A DNA stretch of 64,000 nt, taken from Candidatus Dormiibacterota bacterium (GTDB lineage: Bacteria; Chloroflexota; Dormibacteria; Aeolococcales; Aeolococcaceae). The stretch is taken from positions 33,607 to 97,606 of the forward strand of contig JAFARE010000040.1 of assembly GCA_019245575.1 (NCBI GenBank), written 5' to 3'. The notes beneath the pieces were generated by a model that did not search any database, was not told the origin of the DNA, and saw nothing but the letters and a program-made list of their open reading frames with translations. The position numbers and the translations under genes are program-made. Positions 40,150 through 49,584 of this stretch are shown here, piece after piece (within the stretch, counting starts at the first letter, position 1; every line of letters begins with the position of its first letter).

Positions 40150-42000
40150 ATGCAGTTGAGAGGCCGCCGGCGAGTGATCGCTGGAGCCGTCGTTGCGGTT
40201 CCGGCACTGCTCGTGCTCGGCTCGTTCTTCACCCCGGCGCCGCGCCTTCAGGCCCAGGCGGCCAGCGGCGCGCCCGGCCTGGGCCTGCCCACGCCGACGC
40301 CCACGCCGATCATCTGCCTGACCACGCCGACGCCGACGCCGATTCCGCTGCCCGGCGTGCCGACGCCGATCCCGCTGCCGCTCTGCCCCACGCTCCCGCC
40401 GCTGCCGACGCCGCCGCCGCCTCCGCCCACGCCGTCGCTGCCGCTGCCGTCGCTGCCGCTCCCCTCACTGCCACTGCCCTCGAACAGCCCGCCCGCCTGC
40501 TCCACCTGCCCGCCGCCCACGCTTCCGGGCGTGCCCGGCGGCCCCGGCGGTCCGGGTGGCCCTGGTCCGGGTGGCCCCGGCACGGGTGGCACCACCGGCG
40601 GCTACTACTACCCGGGCGGCGGTTCCACCGGCGGCTCGACCGGCTCGGGCCCGGGCGTGGTGGGCAACTCGCCCGCGACCTGGCCGCACAGCGTGGCCGG
40701 CAGCCTGATGCTCGCCGACCCCTTCCTGGCCAGCGCCATCGACCAGATCCTGGGCAACCCGGTCGCCGCGCAGCGGCCTGACCTGCTGCACTTCTCCGTG
40801 ACCGGCGCCAGCCCCGCGAGCTGGCTGCTCGGCGGCCTCTTCGCCGCCGGCACCCCGTCGGGACCGCCGCCGCTGTCGCCGCAGATGGCCCTGGCGCTCC
40901 TGCTGGTCGCCGGAGGCGCGACGCTCATCGCCGTGGTGCTGCGCGGCCGCCGACGCAAGCTGATCGCCGCGCTGCTGGTGTTCCCCGCGGCGCTGGCCAT
41001 CGCGGTGCCGGCCGGCGCGGCGGTGCTCGCCAGCCATCAGACGGCGGCCACCAAGACGGTCGCGCCGGACCAGCACACCAACCAGCGCACGCATCAGCTG
41101 GCCGCGTGGGCCACCAGCACGGTGCCCACCTGGACGCAGCTGATCGCCATCGAGAACGCGCTGTCGCAGCAGCACGACGCGATCGTGGCTAACGAGACTG
41201 AGATCGCCAACCTCACGGTCGCGTGGCAGACCGAGTACCTGCACATCACCCCGCACACGCTCCACCCCATGGTGTTCACGGTGCTCGGCGGCCAGCTCAA
41301 GCAGCTGGTGCTGGAGCACGCGGCGCTGGCCACGGCCTACGAGACCAGCCTGCAGAACGAGTACCAGTTCTTCCTCGACGCGGCGAAGAACCCGGTGCAG
41401 CTGACGGCGCTGCAGACGGCGGCCACGCGCACGCCGGCCGACGTGCAGCAGGCCGTCACGTACGACATCTCCGTCGTCGAGACGCAGCTGCAGCAGGAAG
41501 CGGCGATCAACAACGCGCAGCAGATCGCGTCGACGCAGCCGCTGCCGGTCGCCGGTCCGTTCACCTTCTCCGCTCCGGTGAGCGGCGTGGTGACGCAGGC
41601 CTTCGGCCCCACGTCGTTCACGCTCGAGCCGCCGCTCACGTACAACGGCGTCTTCTACCCGCACTTCCACACCGGCCTCGACATCGCGGCGCCGCTCAAC
41701 TCGCTGGTCGGCGCAGCCGGTCCGGGGCAGGTGATCCTCGCGGGCGCCAGCCGCGACTCGCACGGCAACCTCGTGGGGTACGGCAACTACGTCGTGATCC
41801 GCCATCCCAACGGCGCGCTGACGCTGTACGGACACCTCAACCGCATCCTCGTGGCCGCGGGCCAGATCGTGAGCCAGGGCCAGGTGATCGGCCTCCTCGG
41901 GTCGACGGGCTGGTCCACCGGGCCGCACGTCCACTTCGAGATCCGGATCAACGGCATCTTCGTCGACCCGGCGCCCTACCTCGCGCAGGCGATCCGCTAG
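40150..42000 (+). CDS. M23 (LytM-type) peptidase with Pro-rich extracellular linker
   Basis: A 616-residue envelope protein. A signal anchor (residues about 9-30) is followed by a low-complexity Thr/Pro and Leu/Pro tract (about 45-115), a Gly/Pro repeat, two further membrane-like segments (MALALLLVAGGATLIAVVL and LLVFPAALAIAVPAGAAVL), a helical coiled-coil region, and the C-terminal M23 zinc peptidase. Its motifs are FHTGLDIAAP (His about 507) and PHVHFEIRI (about 593). These cleave peptidoglycan crosslinks. Start ATG 40150. No peptidoglycan synthesis genes lie adjacent. Confidence 0.9.
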   Translation: MQLRGRRRVIAGAVVAVPALLVLGSFFTPAPRLQAQAASGAPGLGLPTPTPTPIICLTTPTPTPIPLPGVPTPIPLPLCPTLPPLPTPPPPPPTPSLPLPSLPLPSLPLPSNSPPACSTCPPPTLPGVPGGPGGPGGPGPGGPGTGGTTGGYYYPGGGSTGGSTGSGPGVVGNSPATWPHSVAGSLMLADPFLASAIDQILGNPVAAQRPDLLHFSVTGASPASWLLGGLFAAGTPSGPPPLSPQMALALLLVAGGATLIAVVLRGRRRKLIAALLVFPAALAIAVPAGAAVLASHQTAATKTVAPDQHTNQRTHQLAAWATSTVPTWTQLIAIENALSQQHDAIVANETEIANLTVAWQTEYLHITPHTLHPMVFTVLGGQLKQLVLEHAALATAYETSLQNEYQFFLDAAKNPVQLTALQTAATRTPADVQQAVTYDISVVETQLQQEAAINNAQQIASTQPLPVAGPFTFSAPVSGVVTQAFGPTSFTLEPPLTYNGVFYPHFHTGLDIAAPLNSLVGAAGPGQVILAGASRDSHGNLVGYGNYVVIRHPNGALTLYGHLNRILVAAGQIVSQGQVIGLLGSTGWSTGPHVHFEIRINGIFVDPAPYLAQAIR

Positions 42001-42019
42001 ACACGTAGAGTGACGCGCC

Positions 42020-42919
42020 GTGGCGGCGCGCCGGTTCTCCGTACAACCGAGAGGACCGTTCGACCTGCGTGCGTCCAACAAGTACTTCGGCGGATGGGTG
42101 CAGGCAGCGGAGGGCGATGAGCCCGCCATCCCCATGGCGTTCCCGGTGGAGGGCTGGGACGGATCCGCGGTGGTGGTGGTGCGTCAGGCCGACGACGGCA
42201 CGGTGAGCGGCGAGGTGTTCGGCACCACGACGGAACACGAGCGCGCGTGGCAGCAGGCGTGCGCGGTGCTCTCCGTGGACGAGGACGGCTCAGGCTTCGC
42301 CGATGCCGGCCGGCGCGACCCTATGATCGGCACGCTGCAGGCGCAGCACCCCGGACTGCGTCCCGTGCTCTTCCACTCGCCGTACGAGGCCGCGTGCCAG
42401 TTCGTCATCGCGCACCGCACGAGCATCGCCCAGGGCCGCGCGGTGCGCGCGCGCATGGCCGAGCAGGCGGGCGATGCGATCGAGACGCCGCTCGGCGTGC
42501 ATCACTCGTTTCCAGCGCCGCAGCGGCTGTTGCAGATGGAGGCATTTCCCGGTGTCTTTGCCGCCAAGTGGCCGCGGCTGCACGCGGTGGCGCAGGCGGC
42601 GCTGGACGGCGTGCTGGTCCGAGCTCACCTGCGCTCGTTGCCCTATGAGCAGGCGCTCGCGGCGGTACGCGCCATCCCTGGGATGGGCCCGTTCTTCAGC
42701 CAGGGCGTTGTGATCCGCGGCGCCGGCGCGGTCGACGCGCTGAGCGACGACATGGTCACCCGCCAGGCTGTGCAACAGGCGTACGGGCTGGACCACGAAC
42801 CGGACACTGCGGAGCTGACGCGCATCGCCGAGCCATGGCGGCCCTACCGGTCATGGGTGATGGTGCTCCTCCACGTGGCCTTCCGACGGGAAGGCGCCGG
42901 CCCACGACGCCAAAGGTGA
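42020..42919 (+). CDS. DNA-3-methyladenine glycosylase II/AlkA-like
   Basis: A 299-residue base-excision glycosylase that would remove alkylated bases. It shows a helix-hairpin-helix Gly-rich turn IPGMGPFFSQGVVIRGAG, followed by the catalytic-Asp helix region AVDALSDDMVTRQAVQQAYGL, and an N-terminal AlkA-like domain (FSVQPRGPFDLRASNKYFGGW). The end WRPYRSWVMVLLHVAFR is typical of the family. Start GTG 42020, 19 bases after the peptidase. It is isolated from other repair genes apart from the SOS-controlled HNH gene at 26 kb. Confidence 0.85.
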   Translation: MAARRFSVQPRGPFDLRASNKYFGGWVQAAEGDEPAIPMAFPVEGWDGSAVVVVRQADDGTVSGEVFGTTTEHERAWQQACAVLSVDEDGSGFADAGRRDPMIGTLQAQHPGLRPVLFHSPYEAACQFVIAHRTSIAQGRAVRARMAEQAGDAIETPLGVHHSFPAPQRLLQMEAFPGVFAAKWPRLHAVAQAALDGVLVRAHLRSLPYEQALAAVRAIPGMGPFFSQGVVIRGAGAVDALSDDMVTRQAVQQAYGLDHEPDTAELTRIAEPWRPYRSWVMVLLHVAFRREGAGPRRQR

Positions 42920-42983
42920 ACGCATCGGTCGCGAAGGCTTGATCGAAACGAGGCGCGGTATCCTTGCGGCTAGGAAGGTACGG

Positions 42984-44228
42984 ATGCATCTACTCGGCGT
43001 GAAATTGGGCGCACCGAGGATTCGCCTTGCGATCGCTGTGCTGATTGCGATCCTCGGTGTCGTGACTGTGGTCGGACGTGCCTCTGCATACACCGACGAC
43101 TTCAAGCACGATGCGCACATATCAGTCATTCCAGAGCTGTGGGGAACGCACTCTCTCTCCATCCGCTCGATCGAGAACGGCCTGATGTCGGGTACGACGG
43201 AATGTCACGAAATGTCACCCGTCTTCATCTACACGCTGATCGAGGACGAAAAAGCGCTGGGGGCCAATGCCGCGACTGTCGACATGCCCTATGACGGCCC
43301 GGATGGATACGCCGAGTGTCAGCCCGTCGACCCCGCTGCCTACGAATCAACGTGGGTCAGCGCCATTCACCAGGTAGGGTTGCGCGTGTGGTTCCGCCAG
43401 GCATGGAACACCTGGGCTGCCTACTACGGCGAGCCGAAGTTCAGCTATGCGACCTCACCAAGTGTGCCGTACGAGGGTGCCGGGGGAGCGGCTGACGTGC
43501 TGTCAGGCGCTGACACCGGTTCATACCTGGCGAAGACATACCACTTCATCCTGGATCACGCGAGTTACTTCGCGAACGGCGACATCTTCACGCCGGCATC
43601 GGAGGCTGACGGAGCCGGCATCGGGCCGAACCCGGGATGCGCGGCTGCGCTGTGCGAGTTTCCGTCGATTCCAGAGTTCAACCGCTTTCTACGCGACAGC
43701 CTCACTGTGGATCGGGAGGCGTTCAAGCAGATAGGTGTGGACGTGTTCGTGGGTCTATTCGGCACGTCCTGCGAGTACCTGGACCGACTGGAGCCCGACA
43801 CCGTCACCGCGATGGGAATCGTTTCGACTGACTGTTATGTGCCATCCGCGGCTCGGCTTTTACGGGACCTCGATACGATGCATGAGACTTATGGGTCGCC
43901 AGTCGTGCTGAGCGAGTGGGGAGACATCTGGGACGAGGCCCGCGAGCCGCAGACGCAGGACTCGGTCTCCCAGGCACTCGAGGCGGTGGTGAAGTCGCCT
44001 TTCGTCGGAGGCATGGGCTACTGGCAGGGCATCGGCGGCCCGGGGGGCGAGGGGCTCATCGACTATCCAACCCTTCAAATCACCTCGGCTGGCTACAGCC
44101 TCCAACACTGGTATGCAATCGCGGCGAGGTCCTGTGACCAACCGAACGACCCGCTGACCGTCTGGGCGGAGGCCACTGCCACAGCCCTGGACGGCGATCC
44201 AGCCTCCTGGTGTCGGATCGGGCGGTAG
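42984..44228 (+). CDS. Secreted glycoside-hydrolase-like TIM-barrel protein, family member 2
   Basis: A 414-residue secreted paralogue of the proteins at 38361 and 50454 (signal peptide about 13-35). It shares WVSAIHQVGLRVWFRQAWNTW, IFTPASEADGAGI with Glu207, CEFPSIPEFNRFLRDSL, SEWGDIWDEA with Glu311 and GYWQGIGGPGGEGL. ATG 42984 follows AGGAAGG at the right distance. Base composition is a little less GC-rich than its neighbours. The paired acids suggest a catalytic TIM barrel. It lies immediately upstream of the glycosyltransferase and heptose genes, so the substrate may be the glycan they make. Confidence 0.75.
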   Translation: MHLLGVKLGAPRIRLAIAVLIAILGVVTVVGRASAYTDDFKHDAHISVIPELWGTHSLSIRSIENGLMSGTTECHEMSPVFIYTLIEDEKALGANAATVDMPYDGPDGYAECQPVDPAAYESTWVSAIHQVGLRVWFRQAWNTWAAYYGEPKFSYATSPSVPYEGAGGAADVLSGADTGSYLAKTYHFILDHASYFANGDIFTPASEADGAGIGPNPGCAAALCEFPSIPEFNRFLRDSLTVDREAFKQIGVDVFVGLFGTSCEYLDRLEPDTVTAMGIVSTDCYVPSAARLLRDLDTMHETYGSPVVLSEWGDIWDEAREPQTQDSVSQALEAVVKSPFVGGMGYWQGIGGPGGEGLIDYPTLQITSAGYSLQHWYAIAARSCDQPNDPLTVWAEATATALDGDPASWCRIGR

Positions 44229-44331
44229 CCGCCACCCCAAATCTGCCAAAAAGCGCCGGATTTCTCGCGCTGGAACGTTCCTAGTAGTGGCCGCATGGAG
44301 CGGCGAGGGACGTTAGGAGGGAGAGGCTGCC

Positions 44332-45654
44332 GTGGCGATCCAGTTGGCTGAGGCCGGAATCGCTCCGCCCTACTGGCCTGAGGCGCTGCGCTCCGACACG
44401 GGCACCGCCGAATTGGTCGGCGTGGCCAAGCCGATCACGGGCACGTCCGACATCCAGCTGCTTGTGCCGGCCCGCGACGAGCCGAACCCCGAGCTGTCCA
44501 TCGTCATCCCCGCCTTGAACGAGGAGATCACGGTCTCCGAGTTCGTCGCCTGGTGCCTCGAGGGCCTCGAGAAGGCCGGCGTCGCCGGCGAGGTGCTCAT
44601 CGTCGACAGCTCCTCGGATCGCACCACGGAGCTGGCGCTCGCCGCCGGTGCCCGCGTCCTCAGGGTCCCGAAACGCGGCCTCGGCCGGGCCTACATCGAC
44701 GCCATCCCGTACATCCGCGGCCGCTGGGTCCTGATGGGCGACGCCGACTGCACGTACGACTTCCGGGAGCTCAGGGGCTTCGTCGACCAGTTCCGGCAGG
44801 GGTACGACTTCGTCATGGGGTCGCGCTGGAAGGGCACGATCGAGGCGGGCGCGATGCCCTTCCTGCACCAGCACCTCGGCACGCCTGCGACGACGCGAGT
44901 GCTCAACGTCCTCTTCGACAGCGAGTTCTCGGACATCCACTGCGGCATGCGCGGCATCACGCGCGACGCGCTCATCCGCATGAACCTGCAGTCCCAGTCC
45001 TGGGAGTACGCATCGGAGATGGTGCTGAAGTCCGTGCACATGCGGCTCCGCACCGCCGAGGTGCCGGTGAGCTTCCTAAAGGACCGCGACGGCCGGGTGA
45101 GCCATCACAAGCGCGCCGGCTGGTTCTCGCCGTTCCAGGCAGCCTGGATCAACCTCAAAGCGATGTTCGTGTATGGCGCGGACTTCTTCCTGCTCAAGCC
45201 GGGGCTTGGGCTGCTCGCACTGGGCCTGCTGATCACGCTGCCGCTGGTGTCAGGACCGGTCCGCCTTGGGCCGCTCGTCCTTTCGCTGTACTGGATGCTG
45301 TTCGGCGTGACGCTCTGCATCGTCGGATTGCAGAGCTTCTACCTCGGCTGCATCGTGCGCGTGCTCCACGACTACACCGGGCGCGACACGCGGCGCTGGC
45401 TCACCGTCTTCAGCTACACGCGCACCATGTTCGCCTGCGCCGCGATGGGCGTCGGCGGTGTGGTTCTGCTCAGCGGCCTCGTCGTCGACTACGCCCGCCA
45501 CGGGCTTCGTCTCCCCCTCAGCCAGACACCCGAGGTGTACTTCGCGGTCTTCGGACTGCTGCTCGTGATCGCCGCGTTCATGACCTTCGCCGCCACGCTG
45601 ATCATCCACGCTGCCGCGCTCAGGGCGCCGAGAGCCAATGGCCACAGTCGTTGA
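44332..45654 (+). CDS. Family 2 glycosyltransferase with C-terminal membrane helices
   Basis: A 440-residue GT2 enzyme of the dolichol-phosphate-mannose-synthase type. It has an N-terminal catalytic domain (LSIVIPALNEEITVSEFV, VDSSSDRTTELALAAG, the DxD-like GDADCTYDF and the SRWKGTIEAGAMP acceptor region) and four C-terminal membrane helices (LLALGLLITLPLVSG and others). It would move an activated sugar onto a polyprenyl-phosphate acceptor at the inner membrane face. Start GTG 44332 with GGAGG about ten bases upstream. It overlaps the transaldolase gene by 17 bases, which links it to heptose supply. Confidence 0.88.
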   Translation: MAIQLAEAGIAPPYWPEALRSDTGTAELVGVAKPITGTSDIQLLVPARDEPNPELSIVIPALNEEITVSEFVAWCLEGLEKAGVAGEVLIVDSSSDRTTELALAAGARVLRVPKRGLGRAYIDAIPYIRGRWVLMGDADCTYDFRELRGFVDQFRQGYDFVMGSRWKGTIEAGAMPFLHQHLGTPATTRVLNVLFDSEFSDIHCGMRGITRDALIRMNLQSQSWEYASEMVLKSVHMRLRTAEVPVSFLKDRDGRVSHHKRAGWFSPFQAAWINLKAMFVYGADFFLLKPGLGLLALGLLITLPLVSGPVRLGPLVLSLYWMLFGVTLCIVGLQSFYLGCIVRVLHDYTGRDTRRWLTVFSYTRTMFACAAMGVGGVVLLSGLVVDYARHGLRLPLSQTPEVYFAVFGLLLVIAAFMTFAATLIIHAAALRAPRANGHSR

Positions 45655-46438
45655 CGCCGAAGCGCTGCTGATCGGCGAGAAGCGCGCGCGCACGTCCTCG
45701 CACGTGCAGCCGGACGAAGCGACGCCGAGCATCGACAGCCTCCGGGTCGAGATCTTCGCCGACGGCGCCGATCGCGACGCCATCGTCGAGCTGGCCAAGA
45801 ATCCGCTGGTGAAAGGCTTCACCACCAACCCCACCCTCATGCGCGCCGCGGGCATCCGCGACTACGATGCCTTCGCTCGCGACGTCATCAGCGCGGTCTC
45901 GTCGATGCCCGTGTGCTTCGAGGTGTTCGCCGACGACTTCGATGAGATGTACCGCCAGGCGCTGCTCATCGCCGGCTGGGGCGAGAACGTCTACGTCAAG
46001 ATCCCGGTCACCGACACCCAGGGCCGTTCGAGCATGCCGGTCGCCCGGCGGCTGGCGCTCGCCGGGGCAAAGCTCAACATCACGGCGATGTTCACGCCGG
46101 CGCAGGTGGAGGAGGCCTGCGCGGCGCTGCAGGGCGGCCCATCGAGCTTCCTCTCGGTGTTCGCCGGCCGCATCGCGGACAGCGGCAGGGATCCCGTCCC
46201 CATCATGCGCCGCTGCCTGCGCATCATGCGTGACCACCCCCAGCTGCGGCTCATCTGGGCGAGCCCGCGCGAGGTCCTCAATGTGATTCAGGCGGATGAG
46301 ATCGGGTGCCACGTGATCACGGTCACGCACGACCTGCTGAAGAAGCTCTCGAACGTCGGCAAGCCGCTCGACCAGTTCTCGCTGGAGACGGTCGCAATGT
46401 TCCATCGGGACGCCACGGCAGCCGGGTACAGCCTCTAG
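45638..46438 (+). CDS. Transaldolase-like enzyme
   Basis: A 266-residue barrel enzyme of the transaldolase/fructose-6-phosphate aldolase type, which exchanges dihydroxyacetone units between sugar phosphates. The family landmarks are GFTTNPTLM, YVKIPVTDTQGR (Schiff-base Lys in VKIP), LNITAMFTPAQV and PIMRRCLRIM. In this cluster it may supply sedoheptulose 7-phosphate for the GmhA-like isomerase that follows, which is inference from order. ATG 45638 overlaps the GT2 gene. Its N-terminal 30 residues are divergent. Confidence 0.88.
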   Translation: MATVVDAEALLIGEKRARTSSHVQPDEATPSIDSLRVEIFADGADRDAIVELAKNPLVKGFTTNPTLMRAAGIRDYDAFARDVISAVSSMPVCFEVFADDFDEMYRQALLIAGWGENVYVKIPVTDTQGRSSMPVARRLALAGAKLNITAMFTPAQVEEACAALQGGPSSFLSVFAGRIADSGRDPVPIMRRCLRIMRDHPQLRLIWASPREVLNVIQADEIGCHVITVTHDLLKKLSNVGKPLDQFSLETVAMFHRDATAAGYSL

Positions 46439-46453
46439 ACTTCCCCGGCGCCC

Positions 46454-47065
46454 ATGGACACCTTCAGCGACGGCTTCCTCGAGGAGAGCGCGGCAATCAT
46501 CGCCGCACTGGACCGTGGTGCCATCGAGGCGGTGGCCACCGGCCTGAGCGGGGTTCGCGCCCGCGGCGGCAGGCTGTTCATCCTCGGAGTGGGCGGATCA
46601 GCAGGCCATGCCAGCCATGCGGTGAACGACTTCCGCAAGCTCTGCGGCATCGAGGCCTATGCCCCCACCGACAACCCGTCGGAGCTCACAGCGCGGGCCA
46701 ATGACGAAGGCTGGGACTCGACATTCACCGGCTGGCTCAAGGTCTCGAAATTGAGCGACAGGGATGCGCTGCTCATCTTCTCGGTGGGAGGTGGTGATCA
46801 GGCTCGCAATGTCTCGACAAACCTGGTACGCGCGATCGAGCACGCCGCCGACGCCCGCGCAGAGGTCTTCGGCATCGTCGGGCGCGACGGCGGATTCACG
46901 GCGCAGCGCGCAACTGCGTGCGTCGTCATCCCACCGCTGTACCCCGACCACATCACGGCTCACACAGAGGGGCTGTGCGCCGTCGTCTGGCATCTCCTCG
47001 TGTCCCATCCATCGCTGCAGCAGGCACCCACCAAGTGGGAGTCCGTCGCCACGCTCAAGGCTTGA
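46454..47065 (+). CDS. gmhA: Sedoheptulose-7-phosphate isomerase-like SIS protein
   Basis: A 203-residue SIS-domain protein. Its phosphosugar-binding loops GVGGSAGHASHAVNDFRKL and IFSVGGGDQARNVST match the GmhA type used to turn sedoheptulose 7-phosphate into D-glycero-heptose 7-phosphate. The substrate assignment rests on the neighbours (transaldolase, GmhB-, HddA- and HddC-like genes). Generic SIS isomerases could look alike. ATG 46454 lies 15 bases after the transaldolase stop, and the 3' end overlaps the epimerase start (TTGA). Confidence 0.82.
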   Translation: MDTFSDGFLEESAAIIAALDRGAIEAVATGLSGVRARGGRLFILGVGGSAGHASHAVNDFRKLCGIEAYAPTDNPSELTARANDEGWDSTFTGWLKVSKLSDRDALLIFSVGGGDQARNVSTNLVRAIEHAADARAEVFGIVGRDGGFTAQRATACVVIPPLYPDHITAHTEGLCAVVWHLLVSHPSLQQAPTKWESVATLKA

Positions 47066-48039
47066 GCAGCGTGGAGGGGACGGTCTTCATCGCCGGCGGT
47101 GCCGGCTTCATCGGCAGTGCGTTCGTCGACCGGCTGCTCGGCGCCGACGCCGTCGAGCGCGTGACGGTGTACGACAACCTGAGCTCGGGCAGCCGCTGGC
47201 ACCTCGCCGCCCACGAAGGTGACCCCCGGCTGCGCCTGGTGACGGCCGACATCGTGGACATGGACTCGCTGGCCGACGCCATGTCGGGCGCGCGCACCGT
47301 CATCCATCTCGCGTCCAACCCCGAGATCGCCCGGGCCGCAACGGAGCCGACCATCGACTTCGACCAGGGGACCGTGCTCACGAACAACGTTGTGGAGGCC
47401 ATGCGCCGCACCGGCGCGGAGCAGATCCTCTACGCCTCGGGCAGCGGGGTGTACGGCGACCTCGGCGAACTCGAGGCGCACGAGGACCACGGTCCGCTGG
47501 TGCCGATCTCGACGTATGGCGCAAGCAAGCTGGCGGGCGAGGCGCTCATCTCGTCGTATTGCCACATGTTTGGGATGTCGGGGCTGGTGTTCAGGTTCGG
47601 CAATGTGGTGGGGCCGCGGCAGACCCACGGTGTCGGCTTCGACTTCGTTCGCCGTCTGGTCGAGGACCCGCACCGCCTGCGAATCCTGGGCGACGGCAGC
47701 CAGACCAAGTCGTACATCGACGTCCAGGATGTGATCGACGCGGTGCTGCTCGCGGCTGACCAGCCACGCAGGCCTCTGCAGGCGTACAACATCGCCACGG
47801 GCGACTACATCAGCGTGCGCGAGATCGCCGAGATGGCTGTGGACATCGTCGGCACAAGAGGAGTCACCGAATTCGACTACGCGGGCGGTTCGCGTGGCTG
47901 GAAAGGCGACGTGCCCGTGGTGCGGCTCAACACTGACCGGATCCGCGCGTTGGGCTGGTCTAATCGGTGGAGCTCCCGCGACGCGCTGCGCGAGTCAATG
48001 ACGGCGATGCTGGCCGAGGCACAGGCGACGCGCGCGTGA
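47062..48039 (+). CDS. NAD-dependent sugar epimerase/dehydratase
   Basis: A 325-residue short-chain dehydrogenase of the extended sugar-nucleotide type: GGAGFIGSAFVDRLL (NAD binding), a catalytic YGASK motif (Tyr-Lys) in ISTYGASKLAGE and RFGNVVGPRQTHGV. Its place in the heptose cluster suggests epimerisation or deoxygenation of the activated heptose or of another sugar nucleotide. Start TTG 47062 (TTGA overlap) is preferred, and GTG 47071 is possible. It overlaps the phosphatase gene by four bases (GTGA). Confidence 0.87.
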   Translation: MSSVEGTVFIAGGAGFIGSAFVDRLLGADAVERVTVYDNLSSGSRWHLAAHEGDPRLRLVTADIVDMDSLADAMSGARTVIHLASNPEIARAATEPTIDFDQGTVLTNNVVEAMRRTGAEQILYASGSGVYGDLGELEAHEDHGPLVPISTYGASKLAGEALISSYCHMFGMSGLVFRFGNVVGPRQTHGVGFDFVRRLVEDPHRLRILGDGSQTKSYIDVQDVIDAVLLAADQPRRPLQAYNIATGDYISVREIAEMAVDIVGTRGVTEFDYAGGSRGWKGDVPVVRLNTDRIRALGWSNRWSSRDALRESMTAMLAEAQATRA

Positions 48040-48593
48040 GCCCAGGGGAACGACGCGCCGTGTTCCTCGACCGCGACGGCGTGCTCAACGAGCCGATCCT
48101 CACCGACGGGCGGCCGACGTCACCCATGCGAGTCGACGACGTGCGCGTGATCCCCGGCGCGCGCGAGGCGTGCGCGCAGCTGCGCGCTGCGGGCTTGCTG
48201 CTGATTGCGGTCACCAATCAGCCCGAGGTCGCCCGGGGCCGCCTCTCGCCTGCTGACCTCGAGGCGATGAACCGTGTCATCGAGCACGAGCTTCCACTGG
48301 ACGCCGTCTATGTGTGCCCGCACGACGACGACGACGCATGCGCGTGCCGCAAACCCAAGCCAGGGCTCATGCTCCGGGCGTCAGCCGAGTGGGACATCGA
48401 CCTGGCGCACAGCTGCGTCGTCGGCGACCGCTGGCGTGACATGGAGGCGGGGCACGCGGCCGGCTGCGCGACCGCCTTCATCGACCGCCGGTACGCCGAG
48501 CGTCGCCCGGCTGCGTACGACGTCAAAGGGACCAGCCTGCTCGACGTCGTGCCCTGGATCGTCGCGCGCCACGCGCGCGGCTCGGCGGCGTGA
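48036..48593 (+). CDS. gmhB: D-glycero-D-manno-heptose 1,7-bisphosphate phosphatase-like HAD enzyme
   Basis: A 185-residue HAD phosphatase with the nucleophile motif VFLDRDGVLNEP, motif II VTNQPEVARG, a zinc loop CPHDDDDACACRKPKPG (Cys/His set of the GmhB/HisB subgroup) and the acidic end VVGDRWRDMEAG. It would remove the 7-phosphate from heptose bisphosphate. Histidinol phosphatase is the closest alternative, but no His pathway genes are present. GTG 48036 overlaps the epimerase stop. Confidence 0.88.
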   Translation: MSPGERRAVFLDRDGVLNEPILTDGRPTSPMRVDDVRVIPGAREACAQLRAAGLLLIAVTNQPEVARGRLSPADLEAMNRVIEHELPLDAVYVCPHDDDDACACRKPKPGLMLRASAEWDIDLAHSCVVGDRWRDMEAGHAAGCATAFIDRRYAERRPAAYDVKGTSLLDVVPWIVARHARGSAA

Positions 48594-48600
48594 CCACGGC

Positions 48601-49581
48601 ATGATCATCACGCGGAGCCCGTTGCGCATCTCCCTGGGCGGCGGCGGTACCGATCTGCCTTCGTACTACTCGCAGCATGGTGGGCTCGTGGTCGCCGCGG
48701 CGATCGACAAGTACATCTACGTCGGCATCAATCGCACGTTCACGCAGGACTACTTCGTCAAGTACGCGGAGCTGGAGAGGGTCACGGATCCCGCCGACCT
48801 CGCCCACCCGATCGTGCGTGAAGCGCTGCTCAGCCACGGCGCCGGGCCGGCGCTCGAGATCGTGAGCCTGGCGGACATCCCCGCCGGCACCGGGCTCGGC
48901 TCGTCAGGGACCTTCACCGTGGGCCTGCTGCGCGCCCTCTACGCATTCAAGCGGGAGCATGTCTCCGCGCACACGCTCGCTGAAGAGGCCTGCGCGCTGG
49001 AGATCGACCGTCTGGGACGCGCGGTGGGCAAGCAGGACCAGTACATCGCCGCGTTCGGTGGCATCACCTGTTTCGAGTTCCGCGAGGACGGGCGCGTGCA
49101 GGTGACGCCGCTGCGCATCTCACAGCACACGCTGCACGACCTCGAGGAGCACCTGCTGCTCTTCTTCACGGGATACTCGCGAGACGCCGACCGCATCCTC
49201 ATCGACCAGAAGGTCCGGTCCGAGAAGGGCGACGGGGGCATGCTGCAGAGCATGCGCGCCATCGCGGATATCGGGTGCCGCGTGAAGGACGCGCTCGAAA
49301 CGGGCGACACCCATGGCTTCGCGGCCTTGATGCGCGAACACTGGGAGCTCAAACGCGTGCGCTCGCAGGGAATGTCCAGCTCCGACATCGACCGCTGGCA
49401 CGACGTGGCCATGCAGAACGGCGCACTCGGCGGCAAGCTCGTCGGTGCCGGCGGCGGCGGATTTCTGATGTTCTATGCAGACGACCCATCGCGGCTGCGC
49501 CGCGCCATGGAAGCCGAATCGCTGGCTGAGGTGCGCTTCCATTTCGACTTCGACGGGTCAACGGTGATCGTCCGCGGCTGA
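48601..49581 (+). CDS. hddA: D-glycero-D-manno-heptose 7-phosphate kinase-like GHMP kinase
   Basis: A 326-residue GHMP kinase that phosphorylates the anomeric carbon of heptose 7-phosphate. It begins MIITRSPLRISLGGGGTDLPSY, the HddA signature. The ATP loop is IPAGTGLGSSGTFTVG, and the C-terminal GHMP motif KLVGAGGGGFLMF closes the active site. Start ATG 48601, seven bases after the phosphatase stop. Together with GmhA-, GmhB- and HddC-like neighbours it defines the GDP-heptose branch known from S-layer and capsule glycans. Confidence 0.9.
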   Translation: MIITRSPLRISLGGGGTDLPSYYSQHGGLVVAAAIDKYIYVGINRTFTQDYFVKYAELERVTDPADLAHPIVREALLSHGAGPALEIVSLADIPAGTGLGSSGTFTVGLLRALYAFKREHVSAHTLAEEACALEIDRLGRAVGKQDQYIAAFGGITCFEFREDGRVQVTPLRISQHTLHDLEEHLLLFFTGYSRDADRILIDQKVRSEKGDGGMLQSMRAIADIGCRVKDALETGDTHGFAALMREHWELKRVRSQGMSSSDIDRWHDVAMQNGALGGKLVGAGGGGFLMFYADDPSRLRRAMEAESLAEVRFHFDFDGSTVIVRG

Positions 49582-49584
49582 GCG

